Below are positions 29,812-38,620 of a stretch of DNA of 61,982 nucleotides, piece by piece. The DNA is from Parabacteroides sp. (GTDB lineage: Bacteria > Bacteroidota > Bacteroidia > Bacteroidales > Tannerellaceae). The notes under the pieces are model-generated. The model worked only from the letters and a program-made list of their open reading frames with translations, did not search any database and was not told the DNA's origin. Both the position numbers and the translations under genes were made by a program. How positions within the stretch are numbered: the stretch's first letter is position 1; each line of letters starts with the position of its first letter. Where the stretch lies: the NCBI GenBank assembly GCA_022775005.1, contig JALFJR010000092.1:1-61982 (forward strand). The letters are read 5' to 3'.

Positions 29812-30213
29812 TCAATCCGCTCTGCTCATGACCAACTTGCCATGCTTCAACCCCTTGATTGTTGTCAACTTATCTGCCAATTCAGTCAGTCGATGCGCCT
29901 CACCCATGATGGTCACCGTATGCAAGCAACAAGAGCGATTCAAGTAATACTGCGAAGAGGAAAGGATTACCTCCTTAAATTCCTGCTGGATCAACGTGAT
30001 CTTCGCTGGGATCTCTCGCTTAGCCTGATCAAAAAGCAATACCACCGTACCTGCCACAATGTGGTTACATTGCCATTTCCGCTCTGCCAGGTTTTTCTCA
30101 ATCAAGAAACGGATCGCCTGTGACCGGTTGGCATACCCATTCTCCAGCACATATTGATCCAGTTGCTCCAACAACTCATCCTCCAACGAAACTCCGAATC
30201 GCTTCAATGTCAT
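29812..30213 (-). CDS. NikR-like ribbon-helix-helix regulator with altered metal site
   Basis: A 133-residue protein from ATG 30213. The N-terminal ribbon-helix-helix DNA-binding domain (residues 2-45: KRFGVSLEDELLEQLD, GYANRSQAIR) and the C-terminal ACT-like metal domain (52-128, ending KGLKHGKL) follow NikR closely. Aligned by eye to E. coli NikR, the nickel ligands His76, His87, His89 and Cys95 correspond to Gln77, Gln88, Tyr90 and Cys96. Three of four are lost, though Cys95, Cys96 and His98 form a new cluster. It may sense another metal or ligand. It is upstream of and likely co-transcribed with the TonB receptor. Confidence 0.82.
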   Translation of the reverse strand: MTLKRFGVSLEDELLEQLDQYVLENGYANRSQAIRFLIEKNLAERKWQCNHIVAGTVVLLFDQAKREIPAKITLIQQEFKEVILSSSQYYLNRSCCLHTVTIMGEAHRLTELADKLTTIKGLKHGKLVMSRAD

Positions 30214-30235
30214 AGTTCGTTTCCTTTTTCGGGCA

Positions 30236-30243
30236 CAAATATA
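30236..30243 (-). promoter_or_regulatory. -7 box of the NikR-like and TonB receptor operon
   Basis: TATATTTG on the minus strand, 22 bp before the ATG. The -33 region is poor. I see no clear long inverted repeat of the NikR operator type. Confidence 0.5.
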
Positions 30244-30415
30244 ATGCAACAAAACCATTCTTACGTTTTAGGGAAGGCATAAATTTCTCGAAATGTAGTT
30301 TTCTTACACATGCGTGTCCGTGTGATTAAGCATACCTATGTGATACACATAACCTTTTCCTAACGGAATCATAACCAAGCTCAAAGCACAGTCAATCTTA
30401 ATGGCCGAACACAAG

Positions 30416-30507
30416 CATTAGTAATTACCAAGCATAGACATTAGTAATAACCAAGCTCAGCCATTGGTAATGATCAAACTTATCCATTGGTAGTGACTAA
30501 TCCTGTT
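30416..30507. repeat. 23-bp tandem array, four copies
   Basis: Units start at 30416, 30439, 30462 and 30485, each 23 bp and based on CATTAGTAATAACCAAGC. The last two change AGTAAT to GGTAAT or GGTAGT. A partial relative (CATAACCAAGCTCAAAG) lies at about 30370. The array sits between the divergent NikR-like and mscL genes, upstream of the mscL promoter. The remaining sequence between 30259 and 30415 shows nothing else that I recognise. Confidence 0.88.
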
Positions 30508-30538
30508 TCTGTCTTATTTCTCTTTTTGTAAGCAACTA

Positions 30539-30570
30539 TTTGGATTCATCATGAAAAGATAGTATTTTTG
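30539..30570 (+). promoter_or_regulatory. Promoter of mscL
   Basis: TTTG (30539-30542), 20 nt, TATTTTTG (30563-30570), 31 bp before the ATG. A textbook Bacteroidota promoter. Confidence 0.8.
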
Positions 30571-30600
30571 CCCAATAAAGTTTAAAAAGAAAAAGTAGTT

Positions 30601-31026
30601 ATGAAACAAATCTTACAAGAGTTTAAGCAATTTGCCATGCGAGGCAATGTAGTCGATATGGCAGTCGGTATTATCATTGGTGGTGCATTCGGGAAAATCG
30701 TCACTTCGATTGTTGGTGATGTGATTATGCCTGCTGTAGGTGTGCTGGTGGGAGGTGTAAATTTCACTGATTTAAAGATTACGCTGAAAGATGCCGTTAT
30801 GGAGGGTGGAGAGGTTGTCGCTCCCGCTGTCACGATTAACTACGGCAACTTCATTCAAGTTACTTTTGACTTTTTGATCATTGCTTTCGCTGTCTTTATG
30901 TTGGTTAAAGGCGTGAATGCGCTCAGCCGTAAGAAGAAAGAGGAAAAGCCCGCTACGCCTCCGGCTCCTCCCGCAGACATCCAGTTGCTTACGGAGATTC
31001 GCGATTTGCTGAAAACACAGAAATAA
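30601..31026 (+). CDS. mscL: Large-conductance mechanosensitive channel
   Basis: A 141-residue channel subunit. The amphipathic N-terminus and first helix [31 protein letters not shown] are characteristic. A second helix (about residues 78-100) and a charged C-terminal bundle ([11 protein letters not shown]...) follow. It opens under membrane tension to release solutes during osmotic downshock. A bidirectional terminator follows. Single-gene transcript by context. Confidence 0.97.
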   Translation: MKQILQEFKQFAMRGNVVDMAVGIIIGGAFGKIVTSIVGDVIMPAVGVLVGGVNFTDLKITLKDAVMEGGEVVAPAVTINYGNFIQVTFDFLIIAFAVFMLVKGVNALSRKKKEEKPATPPAPPADIQLLTEIRDLLKTQK

Positions 31027-31046
31027 TCTTTGGCAACGCAACAAAA

Positions 31047-31083
31047 AAACGGGTGTGCTCATTTCGAGGGCACACCCATTTTT
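31047..31083. terminator. Bidirectional terminator between mscL and nhaA
   Basis: GGGTGTGC (31051-31058) and GCACACCC (31070-31077) form a perfect 8-bp stem, with an A-run on the left and a T-run on the right. It can end both convergent transcripts. Confidence 0.88.
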
Positions 31084-31106
31084 ATACCTTAAAATTGCGA
31101 ATTACC

Positions 31107-32462
31107 TTATGCCTCTTCTGGCTTCTTCAAAAGAGCATGGAGGAAACAGTAACCAACTACACCTGATACAAATGTGCCGGTGAATACACCTAATTTCGCT
31201 TGATTCAAGAAATCAATACCCTCCTGTGTAGAGGCGTCAAAAGAGAGGTTGGCAATGAAGAGCGCTACCGTGAAACCAATACCACCCAACATAGAGACAC
31301 CGAAGAGGCTTCGCTTCGTCATACCCTCCGGCATAGACACCAACGGTGTGTGTGCAAACAACCAAGAGAAACTGAAGATACCGATAGACTTACCCAAGAA
31401 AAGACCCAAAAAGACGGCCAATGGAACTTGTGCTAAAGTCTCGGGCTGGATGTCACCAAAGGTCACTCCTGCGTTCACGAACGCAAATAACGGCAAAATC
31501 ATATAATTTACCATAGGATGCAGCTTATCAGCAATAATCTGCAAAGGGCTGATCGTACGATCCGCCAATATATGAATATTGTTAAGCACCTGAATATGTT
31601 TCGGAGTCAAAACCTCCGCTTTATCAGTCTGCACTACATCTTTCGGATCAAGCATTTGCAAATAACTTCCCATTTCATCGGTAAATTTATCCAACTGAAT
31701 ATCTGGGCTTGCCGGTACCGTAAAGGCAACCAAGACACCAGCAATTGTAGGATGCACACCCGACTGCATGAAGAGCAACCAGACAATAAAACCACCGACA
31801 TAGAAAAACCAGCGATTATGAATGCCATATTTACCACCCAAATAAAGAAGGATCAACAAGGCCAGCGAGATTAACAACGGATTGAAAGCAATATGCGTAC
31901 TATAGAAAAGCGCAATGATAATAATGCCACCTATATCGTCAACCACAGCCAAGGCAGTCAAAAAGATACGCATACTCAAGGGAACTCGGTTACCTAATAA
32001 ACCTAAAACCGCCAATGCAAAAGCAATGTCTGTCGCCATCGGAATAGCTGCACCATTCGCAGCAGGCCCCTCATGACACACTAAAAAATAAAATAGGACA
32101 GGCATGATCATACCACCGCAAGCAGCAATAATCGGCAACAGAGCCTTACGGATAGAGCTTAGCTCTCCTACTAATACTTCTTGCTTGATCTCCAAGCCAA
32201 TGATAAAAAAGAAGACCGCCATCAACGCATCGTTGACAAACGCCAGCATCGACATAGGCTCTCCGTGATGGGCAAAGAAAGTGAACGATCCCATCTGAAG
32301 ATCAATCGGGAACGCCAACAGTTGATGATACCACGATGCCCAGGGAGAGTTCGCTAAAAACATGGCAATAATGGTTGCCGTAAAAAGCAATGCGCTGGCG
32401 TTTGGCTTCATGATTGCGAAACGTCTCAGCGGCTTCAGGATTACATTAAATGTCTTGTCCAT
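31107..32462 (-). CDS. nhaA: Na+/H+ antiporter NhaA
   Basis: A 451-residue inner-membrane antiporter with about 12 helices. The ion-binding core is visible in MATDIAFALAVLGLLGNRVP and TALAVVDDIGGI, where the adjacent Asp pair corresponds to Asp163-Asp164 of E. coli. IPL-type half helices and FALFIANLSF also fit. It exports sodium in exchange for protons. It is longer than E. coli NhaA (388), with an insert around residues 245-290, as is common in Bacteroidota. Monocistronic by context. Confidence 0.95.
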   Translation of the reverse strand: MDKTFNVILKPLRRFAIMKPNASALLFTATIIAMFLANSPWASWYHQLLAFPIDLQMGSFTFFAHHGEPMSMLAFVNDALMAVFFFIIGLEIKQEVLVGELSSIRKALLPIIAACGGMIMPVLFYFLVCHEGPAANGAAIPMATDIAFALAVLGLLGNRVPLSMRIFLTALAVVDDIGGIIIIALFYSTHIAFNPLLISLALLILLYLGGKYGIHNRWFFYVGGFIVWLLFMQSGVHPTIAGVLVAFTVPASPDIQLDKFTDEMGSYLQMLDPKDVVQTDKAEVLTPKHIQVLNNIHILADRTISPLQIIADKLHPMVNYMILPLFAFVNAGVTFGDIQPETLAQVPLAVFLGLFLGKSIGIFSFSWLFAHTPLVSMPEGMTKRSLFGVSMLGGIGFTVALFIANLSFDASTQEGIDFLNQAKLGVFTGTFVSGVVGYCFLHALLKKPEEA

Positions 32463-32497
32463 ACTTTAAGTTTTTCAAATGATATTGATTTTTGTCG

Positions 32498-32505
32498 CAA
32501 ATATA
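32498..32505 (-). promoter_or_regulatory. -7 box of nhaA
   Basis: TATATTTG on the minus strand, 35 bp before the ATG. The -33 box is not clear. Confidence 0.5.
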
Positions 32506-32527
32506 CACATTTCATACCAATGAAACA

Positions 32528-33136
32528 CTATTTAGAAATATCTTTCAGATAGGCTGTCTCCACTTTAAGCAACCGATTTTTCAGTTTTTCAGCTTCTCCT
32601 TTACGAATACGCAAGGTCATCTCACAATCCATCTCAAAACGTTGTGCAATAATTTGCGGTCCATCTTCCTTGACAATACGCATGATCCCGTTTAGGTAAG
32701 GATACTCAAACACCACCGTAATATCCTCATCCACGGTTCGCTCCTCGATCTCCGCCGCAGCAATAGCCTCCGCTGCCGCTGTACGATAGGCAACAATCAA
32801 ACCGCTTGTGCCTAACTCTATACCTCCGAAATAACGGATCACAACAATCAAGATGTCGGTCAGCTCATTGGAATTGATCTGACCCAAAATCGGCTTTCCG
32901 GCCGTTGATGAGGGTTCTCCATCGTCATTAGCCCGGAAGGTCTGCCGCTCGGGACCTAACATATAGGCCCAGCAGACATGGCGTGCGTCATAATATTGCT
33001 TGCGATAGGCAGCCACTCGCTCTTTCACCTCCTCTACCGTACGCACTGGAATGGCATACGAGATGAAACGGCTGCGTTTCTCTGTGTAATAGCCTTCGGA
33101 AACGGCTTTAATGGTCTTGTAACTATCTTCAGCCAT
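32528..33136 (-). CDS. IMPACT (YigZ) family protein
   Basis: A 202-residue protein. The N-terminal UPF0029 domain shows KRSRFISYAIPV, ARHVCWAYMLG and DDGEPSSTAGKPIL, and then VVIRYFGGIELGTSGL. A C-terminal DUF1949-like domain (about 135-200) follows. Relatives bind nucleic acid or ribosomes and the eukaryotic member regulates GCN2; the bacterial role is poorly known. It is last in the uvrA operon, 2 bp after the small gene before it. Confidence 0.88.
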   Translation of the reverse strand: MAEDSYKTIKAVSEGYYTEKRSRFISYAIPVRTVEEVKERVAAYRKQYYDARHVCWAYMLGPERQTFRANDDGEPSSTAGKPILGQINSNELTDILIVVIRYFGGIELGTSGLIVAYRTAAAEAIAAAEIEERTVDEDITVVFEYPYLNGIMRIVKEDGPQIIAQRFEMDCEMTLRIRKGEAEKLKNRLLKVETAYLKDISK

Positions 33137-33138
33137 GT

Positions 33139-33360
33139 TTAATCTGGTATTTTTGTTTTAGCGATCTCTTCCCGATAGGCTCGGAAATCTTTCATTATCT
33201 CCTCGATCTCCTCCACGAAGTAAGGATCCTTGACCTGTTGACGCACCGCCTCGTAATAGGCTTCCACGGCCGCCAACGCACAACGGTCTTGTCCGCGTAG
33301 CACGAAATAGGGTTCCTCCTTCTCGACGCACTGCTTGATCATTTGTATGGGATTCTTCAT
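33139..33360 (-). CDS. Small conserved-looking hypothetical protein
   Basis: A 73-residue soluble, highly charged helical protein: MKNPIQMIKQCVEKEEPYF, then VLRGQDRCALAAVEAYYEA and a helix ending EEIAKTKIPD. I do not recognise the family by name. Tight coupling supports it being real: its ATG overlaps the uvrA stop by 4 bp (33357-33360) and the IMPACT gene starts 2 bp after its own stop. Confidence 0.75.
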   Translation of the reverse strand: MKNPIQMIKQCVEKEEPYFVLRGQDRCALAAVEAYYEAVRQQVKDPYFVEEIEEIMKDFRAYREEIAKTKIPD

Positions 33361-36218
33361 GATTCTTTTTGTTTTAATGAAGCGTTTATTTCCTCTTTCA
33401 AAAAAGGTGCGGTAAATCCTATACCGCTCTCGGCCAAGGCCTCTGGTGTACCAGTAAAGAGCACGTTTCCTCCTCGGCGACCACCCTCCGGCCCCATGTC
33501 GATCAGATAGTCCGCACTCTTTATCACATCTAAGTTATGCTCAATAACAATGACCGTATTACCTTTGTCCACCAAGCGGTTCAACACGCCCAACAACACC
33601 CGAATATCCTCAAAGTGCAACCCGGTTGTTGGCTCATCAAGTACATATAGCGTCTTGCCTGTATCCCGCTTCGCTAATTCGGTGGCCAACTTAACTCGTT
33701 GGCTTTCTCCACCGGAGAGCGTGGTAGATGGCTGTCCCAATTTGATGTATCCTAAGCCCACATCCTGCAAGACCTTGATCTTGCCGAGGATCGTCGGCAC
33801 GTTTTCGAAAAACTCCACAGCCATGTTGATAGTCATATCTAATACATCAGCAATCGACTTACCCCGAAAACGCACCTCCAAGGTCTCTCGATTGTAACGC
33901 TTGCCTTGGCAATCCTCGCACGGCACCAATACATCAGGTAGGAAGTTCATCTCGATTGTTTTGTAGCCATTGCCTTTGCAGGTCTCGCAACGCCCCCCCG
34001 ACACGTTGAAAGAGAAACGTCCTGGTTTGTAACCTCTCAATTTTGCCTCCGGTAGTTCTACAAAAAGGTTACGAATATCTGAAAAAACGCCGGTATAGGT
34101 GGCAGGATTGCTACGGGGTGAACGTCCGATCGGTGATTGATCGACATTGACAATCTTGTCAATGAACTCAATGCCTTCCAATGCATCGTAAGGCAGCGGA
34201 TCCTCCAACGAGCGATAGAAATGCTGGCTTAAAATAGGTTGCAACGTGCGATTAATCAACGAGGACTTGCCACTGCCCGACACGCCGGTCACGCAAATAA
34301 AAGTGCCTAACGGAAATTGCACATCCACTTTCTTCAAGTTGTTACCTCGTGCTCCCCGCAAAGTCAAGCAATGGCCATTACCCGCCCTACGCATCGCAGG
34401 CAATGCGATTCCTAACGCTCCATTCAAGTAGGAAGAGGTCAGTGTGTGCGCTTGCAACATCTCCTGCGGTGTGCCCGCAAAGACCACCTCACCTCCCAAT
34501 CGACCCGCTTTCGGCCCCATGTCAATGACATAATCAGCATTGAGCATCATGTCTTTATCATGTTCAACCACAATGATCGAGTTACCAGCATCACGCAACT
34601 GCTTCAAGGATTGAATCAGACGCACGTTGTCTCGTTGATGTAAACCGATACTAGGCTCATCCAAGATATAAAGCACATTGACTAACTGACTACCGATTTG
34701 TGTAGCCAACCGAATACGCTGGCTCTCTCCTCCTGACAAAGAGGCAGATGCTCGGTTAAGTGCCAAATAGTCCAAGCCAACATCCAACAAGAAGTGAAGA
34801 CGAGAACGGATCTCTTTCAATATCTCAGTGGCGATGACCCGCTGTTTGGGATCAAGCCGGTCCTCCAAATTCGTTAACCAACTGTTCAGCTCCGTGATAT
34901 CCATCGCAGATAGCTCCGCAATGTTCTTGCCATCCAACCGATAGCTTAACGCTTCTCGATTCAGCCGCTGTCCGTTGCACTCCGGACAGGTTGCGGTCTT
35001 AATAAATTGACCAGCCCATTTCTGTGCGGTCGCACTGGCATCCATCTCCTGTTGCATCAAGATGTATTTAGCCACTCCCTCGTAGCTCATGAAATAGTTG
35101 GAAGTGCCCAAAGACTCATGTTTCACCGGCACACGTTCATCAGTACCGTTCATGATCTCATCCATCGCCTCCTCCGGAATGTTACAAATCGGTGTCTTGA
35201 TTGTAACTCCATGTTTCTCGCAGAGGGATTCAATCTGCCAGAAGATCATGGATTGCTTGTATTTTCCCAAAGCAACGATTCCTCCTTGGTAAATGCTCAA
35301 CGAGGGATCCGGCACAATCTTCGTCATGTCCAACAGATTCACCTGTCCCAACCCCTTGCACTTGGGACAGGCTCCTTGAGGTGAGTTAAACGAGAAATTA
35401 TGCGGAGCAGGTTCGCTATACGAAAGTCCCGTCACGGGATCCATCAAACGGCGGCTGTAATGACGCACCTCACCTGTCCCGGCATCTAACAACAGTACCA
35501 AACCATCGCCCTGCTTCATCGCCACTTTCAAGCTCTCTTTGAGGCGTCGCTCGTCGGACTCACTGACCACCAACTTGTCAATCACCACCTCTATGCTGTG
35601 CATCTTGTAGCGATCCAGTTTCATGCCATGCGTGATTTCACGCAACTCGCCATCCACCCGCACATTCAGATAGCCCTTTTTGCGAACCTGTTCAAACAGC
35701 TCTTTGTAATGCCCCTTACGATTCCGAACTAAGGGAGCCAAGAGATAGGTTTTCTTCCCCTTGTAGGAATCCAGGATCAATTGGAGTACTTGCTCCTCGG
35801 TATATTTCACCATCTTCTCACCACTCAGGTAGGAATAGGCATCGCCCGCCCTTGCGTAAAGCAAACGCAAGAAATCATAAATCTCTGTGGTTGTTCCTAC
35901 GGTAGAACGGGGATTCTTGTTAGTCGTCTTCTGCTCAATGGAGATTACCGGGCTTAATCCAGTAATCTTATCCACGTCCGGACGTTCCATATTACCCAAG
36001 AAGTTTCGGGCATAGGCCGAGAAGGTCTCGACGTAGCGGCGTTGCCCCTCCGCAAAGAGCGTATCAAACGCTAACGAAGATTTGCCACTTCCGCTCATAC
36101 CGGTGATGACCGTCAATTTACCACGTGGGATTTCTACGTCAATATTCTTTAGATTGTGTACACGGGCACCCCAAACCGAGATCAGCCCCTCCTCCAATGC
36201 CGCTTTATCGTTTGCCAT
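33357..36218 (-). CDS. uvrA: Excinuclease ABC subunit A
   Basis: A 953-residue DNA damage recognition ATPase of normal length. Two ABC modules are complete: Walker A GMSGSGKSSLAFDT and GVSGSGKSSLINRT, signatures LSGGESQRIRLATQIGS and LSGGESQRVKLATELAK, and both Walker B (LDEPS.GLH, LDEPTTGLH). Zinc-binding Cys pairs appear in CPKCKG, CPECNGQRL, CETCKG and CEDCQGKRY. It acts with UvrB in nucleotide excision repair. It heads an operon with the small protein and the IMPACT protein. Confidence 0.98.
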   Translation of the reverse strand: MANDKAALEEGLISVWGARVHNLKNIDVEIPRGKLTVITGMSGSGKSSLAFDTLFAEGQRRYVETFSAYARNFLGNMERPDVDKITGLSPVISIEQKTTNKNPRSTVGTTTEIYDFLRLLYARAGDAYSYLSGEKMVKYTEEQVLQLILDSYKGKKTYLLAPLVRNRKGHYKELFEQVRKKGYLNVRVDGELREITHGMKLDRYKMHSIEVVIDKLVVSESDERRLKESLKVAMKQGDGLVLLLDAGTGEVRHYSRRLMDPVTGLSYSEPAPHNFSFNSPQGACPKCKGLGQVNLLDMTKIVPDPSLSIYQGGIVALGKYKQSMIFWQIESLCEKHGVTIKTPICNIPEEAMDEIMNGTDERVPVKHESLGTSNYFMSYEGVAKYILMQQEMDASATAQKWAGQFIKTATCPECNGQRLNREALSYRLDGKNIAELSAMDITELNSWLTNLEDRLDPKQRVIATEILKEIRSRLHFLLDVGLDYLALNRASASLSGGESQRIRLATQIGSQLVNVLYILDEPSIGLHQRDNVRLIQSLKQLRDAGNSIIVVEHDKDMMLNADYVIDMGPKAGRLGGEVVFAGTPQEMLQAHTLTSSYLNGALGIALPAMRRAGNGHCLTLRGARGNNLKKVDVQFPLGTFICVTGVSGSGKSSLINRTLQPILSQHFYRSLEDPLPYDALEGIEFIDKIVNVDQSPIGRSPRSNPATYTGVFSDIRNLFVELPEAKLRGYKPGRFSFNVSGGRCETCKGNGYKTIEMNFLPDVLVPCEDCQGKRYNRETLEVRFRGKSIADVLDMTINMAVEFFENVPTILGKIKVLQDVGLGYIKLGQPSTTLSGGESQRVKLATELAKRDTGKTLYVLDEPTTGLHFEDIRVLLGVLNRLVDKGNTVIVIEHNLDVIKSADYLIDMGPEGGRRGGNVLFTGTPEALAESGIGFTAPFLKEEINASLKQKES

Positions 36219-36275
36219 TTTACTGCTTTTTGTGCGACCTATCTTCGCATTTTTTGAACAAAGGTACAGAAAAAC

Positions 36276-37253
36276 TTAATTGGAGGCAACCACCCACGCT
36301 GGATTATGCACCACCGTGTTGGGTGTTTGATAATACAACTCACTCGTTTTAGGCAGGCTCAACTTGAAAGTACGTCCGCCTGTCAACAGTTTTCGATCAC
36401 GCAACCATGGGTTGAAACGCTTCAGGTCCGCATAAGTCAATCCTTTCTCTTTCGCAAAGGCCGCTAAATTCTGAATGTCCTGCTTCACCTCGATCTCATC
36501 CGTCGCAATCGGCTTATACAGATCTCGGGCCCTCATGACAAAACCATACTTTGATGGATGCTCAAAGATCTGCTTGATCGCCATGATGCGATAGACATAA
36601 CGCGTGGTCTCCTCTACGAGCCATAAATCGAACGAACTCTCTCCCTCCTGCTTAACTAACTCTCCCGAAATACGTCCCATACCTCCGTTGTAGCTGGCAG
36701 CCACGGTTGCCCAATCGCCATACTTCTCGTAAGCCTGTTTCAAATAACGGCAAGCCGCTTCTGTCGCTTTCGCCACATGACACCGTTCATCCACTGTCGG
36801 CGTAATCACCAAGCCGAAATCTCTTGCTGTTCCTTCCAACAATTGCCACATACCGACAGCTTTCGCATGGGAGGTGACTCGTGGATCCAAATTGCTCTCG
36901 ATCACCGCCAAATACTTGAAATCATCGGGAATGCCATTCGCTTTCAGGATCGGTTCAATCACCGGGAAATAGCGATTCGCCCGCTTGATCAACAACATTG
37001 TCGTCGAATGGAAATAGGTGAAGCTACTCAACTCACGGTCGAACGCCTCACGCCGATCATAGCGAGTAATATCTACCAACTGCCCACAAAAGGGTACTGA
37101 CTCCGGAATCTCCGGCGAGACCGTCAATGAAGCAACTACAGGATCACGCTCTGCCACCCGCTTCACATCGTCTGATCCCATGGAAATACAGGCAGTCAAA
37201 CAAGCTGCCCCTCCACATAAAAAACTGATTAAATTGCTTTTAGAAACTTTCAT
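36276..37253 (-). CDS. Lytic transglycosylase lipoprotein (MltD-like)
   Basis: A 325-residue protein from ATG 37253; a GTG at 37259 is possible but less likely. A lipoprotein signal ends LTAC with Cys22. The SLT domain has catalytic Glu in AVIESNLDPRVTS, then AVGMWQLLEGTARDFGL and VAASYNGGMGRISG. The C-terminus (about 265-325: AFAKEKGLTYADLKRFNPWL) looks like a single LysM-type peptidoglycan-binding module. It cleaves murein with 1,6-anhydro ends. The start lies inside the end of the T9SS protein gene (14-bp overlap), so it is the last gene of that operon. Confidence 0.88.
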   Translation of the reverse strand: MKVSKSNLISFLCGGAACLTACISMGSDDVKRVAERDPVVASLTVSPEIPESVPFCGQLVDITRYDRREAFDRELSSFTYFHSTTMLLIKRANRYFPVIEPILKANGIPDDFKYLAVIESNLDPRVTSHAKAVGMWQLLEGTARDFGLVITPTVDERCHVAKATEAACRYLKQAYEKYGDWATVAASYNGGMGRISGELVKQEGESSFDLWLVEETTRYVYRIMAIKQIFEHPSKYGFVMRARDLYKPIATDEIEVKQDIQNLAAFAKEKGLTYADLKRFNPWLRDRKLLTGGRTFKLSLPKTSELYYQTPNTVVHNPAWVVASN

Positions 37254-38610
37254 TACCACTGTTTACTTCTTGTTCTTCTTGAATGGTTTTAGGACGCAAG
37301 ATATTTATATCGCCTTTCTCTTTATACTTGATACCATCAGAACCCTCCGCCTCTATCACATAGAAATAGACACCCGGCACCACATATTTACCTCCTTTCT
37401 TACCATCCCAACCTTGTGAGGGATCAGTCCACTCGTAGAGCTTCAACCCCCATCGGTTGAAGATCGTTGCCTTGAAGCGAATCAACGACTTATAAGCCAC
37501 CTTGAACTCGTCGTTCACACCGGGAGTCGTACCCGGAGAAAAAGCGTTGGGAATCTTTAGATAAGACTCCGAGATGTCGATCTGTACCTCGTCCTCTACC
37601 GTACAGGTGGTCTGTTGATCACTGACCGTTAGCTTCACCACGAACGAACCAGCCTGACTAAAGGTATAATCAATTGTCTCGCCGGTGAAACGTAACAATA
37701 CATTCTCCTCTTCCCCCTGCGGATAAATCACCCAATTGAAAAGAGCCGCTGTCGGTTGGTTGGCTACTGCTGTGAACTCCACCTCTGCAGGTGCACAATA
37801 ACCCACTTTGGAAGTATTCATGTTCTCTGCAGCCTGCTCCACCAAGAATGTGTCGATATGGGCCTCTACAGCCGCCGCCTGGTAGTTGTCCACACACCAA
37901 GTGCCCTCTTTGCCGAAATGGCGAGCGAATGCATCGCCACGCACACAAATCTCCGTGTCGCACAAAGGAGCCGGGATGGCATGCTCAAACAGATTACCCT
38001 CAATGGTAGCCGTTTCTGTCTGCTCATTAAATCGTCTCTCCTCAGCATTATACACCATGGTTTGGTAGCTAATCTCATATTGTCGCTTCAACTCCCGGCG
38101 TGTACCCGTATTGGGCCAATAATAATAGATCGGTGTGATCGTGCCTGCGCCTGTCAACAGAATGCCACTACAAGGATCGCTGGTCTCTGAGACTCCCAGA
38201 CCGGAGATGCTCAAGCCATAACGGCTGTAATCCACGATCCAAACATAGTTAGAAACCGCTCCCTCTTCCACGAAATAACCATACTCCGGTTCGATATTGG
38301 CTATGGTTGAGGTTTGTCCTGATTGTGTACAGGGAATTGCCTCCGCCTCCAATCGCTTAGTCTTGTAGCGGTACCATTGATGCGTAGCCGTTGAGGAAGA
38401 GGTGTAACTGATAGAAAGGTCTTTCGTGCCATTGACGACATACACTGTAATGCGTTCAGCCTTATCAGCTGCGCTCTGCTCAACAGCCAAAGGAGTTCCC
38501 TCACCACCTCGCACGACGTATTGCGCCGCCAACAAACCGACACTGCCTGACAGCAAGACAATCATCACTAACCGTCTAAACAGGCTATAACCTAATTCCT
38601 CACTACTCAT
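37240..38610 (-). CDS. T9SS-secreted protein with PKD-like and type B sorting domains
   Basis: A 456-residue exported protein. A membrane-targeting signal lies at about 12-30. The middle contains Ig/PKD-like beta repeats (FNWVIYPQGEEENVLLRF ... GSFVVKLTVSD, about 290-340). The C-terminus is the gliding-motility-associated type B sorting domain: IPNAFSPGTTPGVNDEFKV, IFNRWGLKLYEW, GWDG, VPGVYFYVIEA and KGDINILR (about 355-440). An extra 17-residue acidic tail (PKTIQEEQEV...) follows. Such proteins cross the outer membrane by the type IX system and are often glycosylated or anchored. It lies 10 bp after manC in the GDP-fucose operon. Confidence 0.85.
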   Translation of the reverse strand: MSSEELGYSLFRRLVMIVLLSGSVGLLAAQYVVRGGEGTPLAVEQSAADKAERITVYVVNGTKDLSISYTSSSTATHQWYRYKTKRLEAEAIPCTQSGQTSTIANIEPEYGYFVEEGAVSNYVWIVDYSRYGLSISGLGVSETSDPCSGILLTGAGTITPIYYYWPNTGTRRELKRQYEISYQTMVYNAEERRFNEQTETATIEGNLFEHAIPAPLCDTEICVRGDAFARHFGKEGTWCVDNYQAAAVEAHIDTFLVEQAAENMNTSKVGYCAPAEVEFTAVANQPTAALFNWVIYPQGEEENVLLRFTGETIDYTFSQAGSFVVKLTVSDQQTTCTVEDEVQIDISESYLKIPNAFSPGTTPGVNDEFKVAYKSLIRFKATIFNRWGLKLYEWTDPSQGWDGKKGGKYVVPGVYFYVIEAEGSDGIKYKEKGDINILRPKTIQEEQEVNSGNESF

Positions 38611-38620
38611 CTCTCATTCC

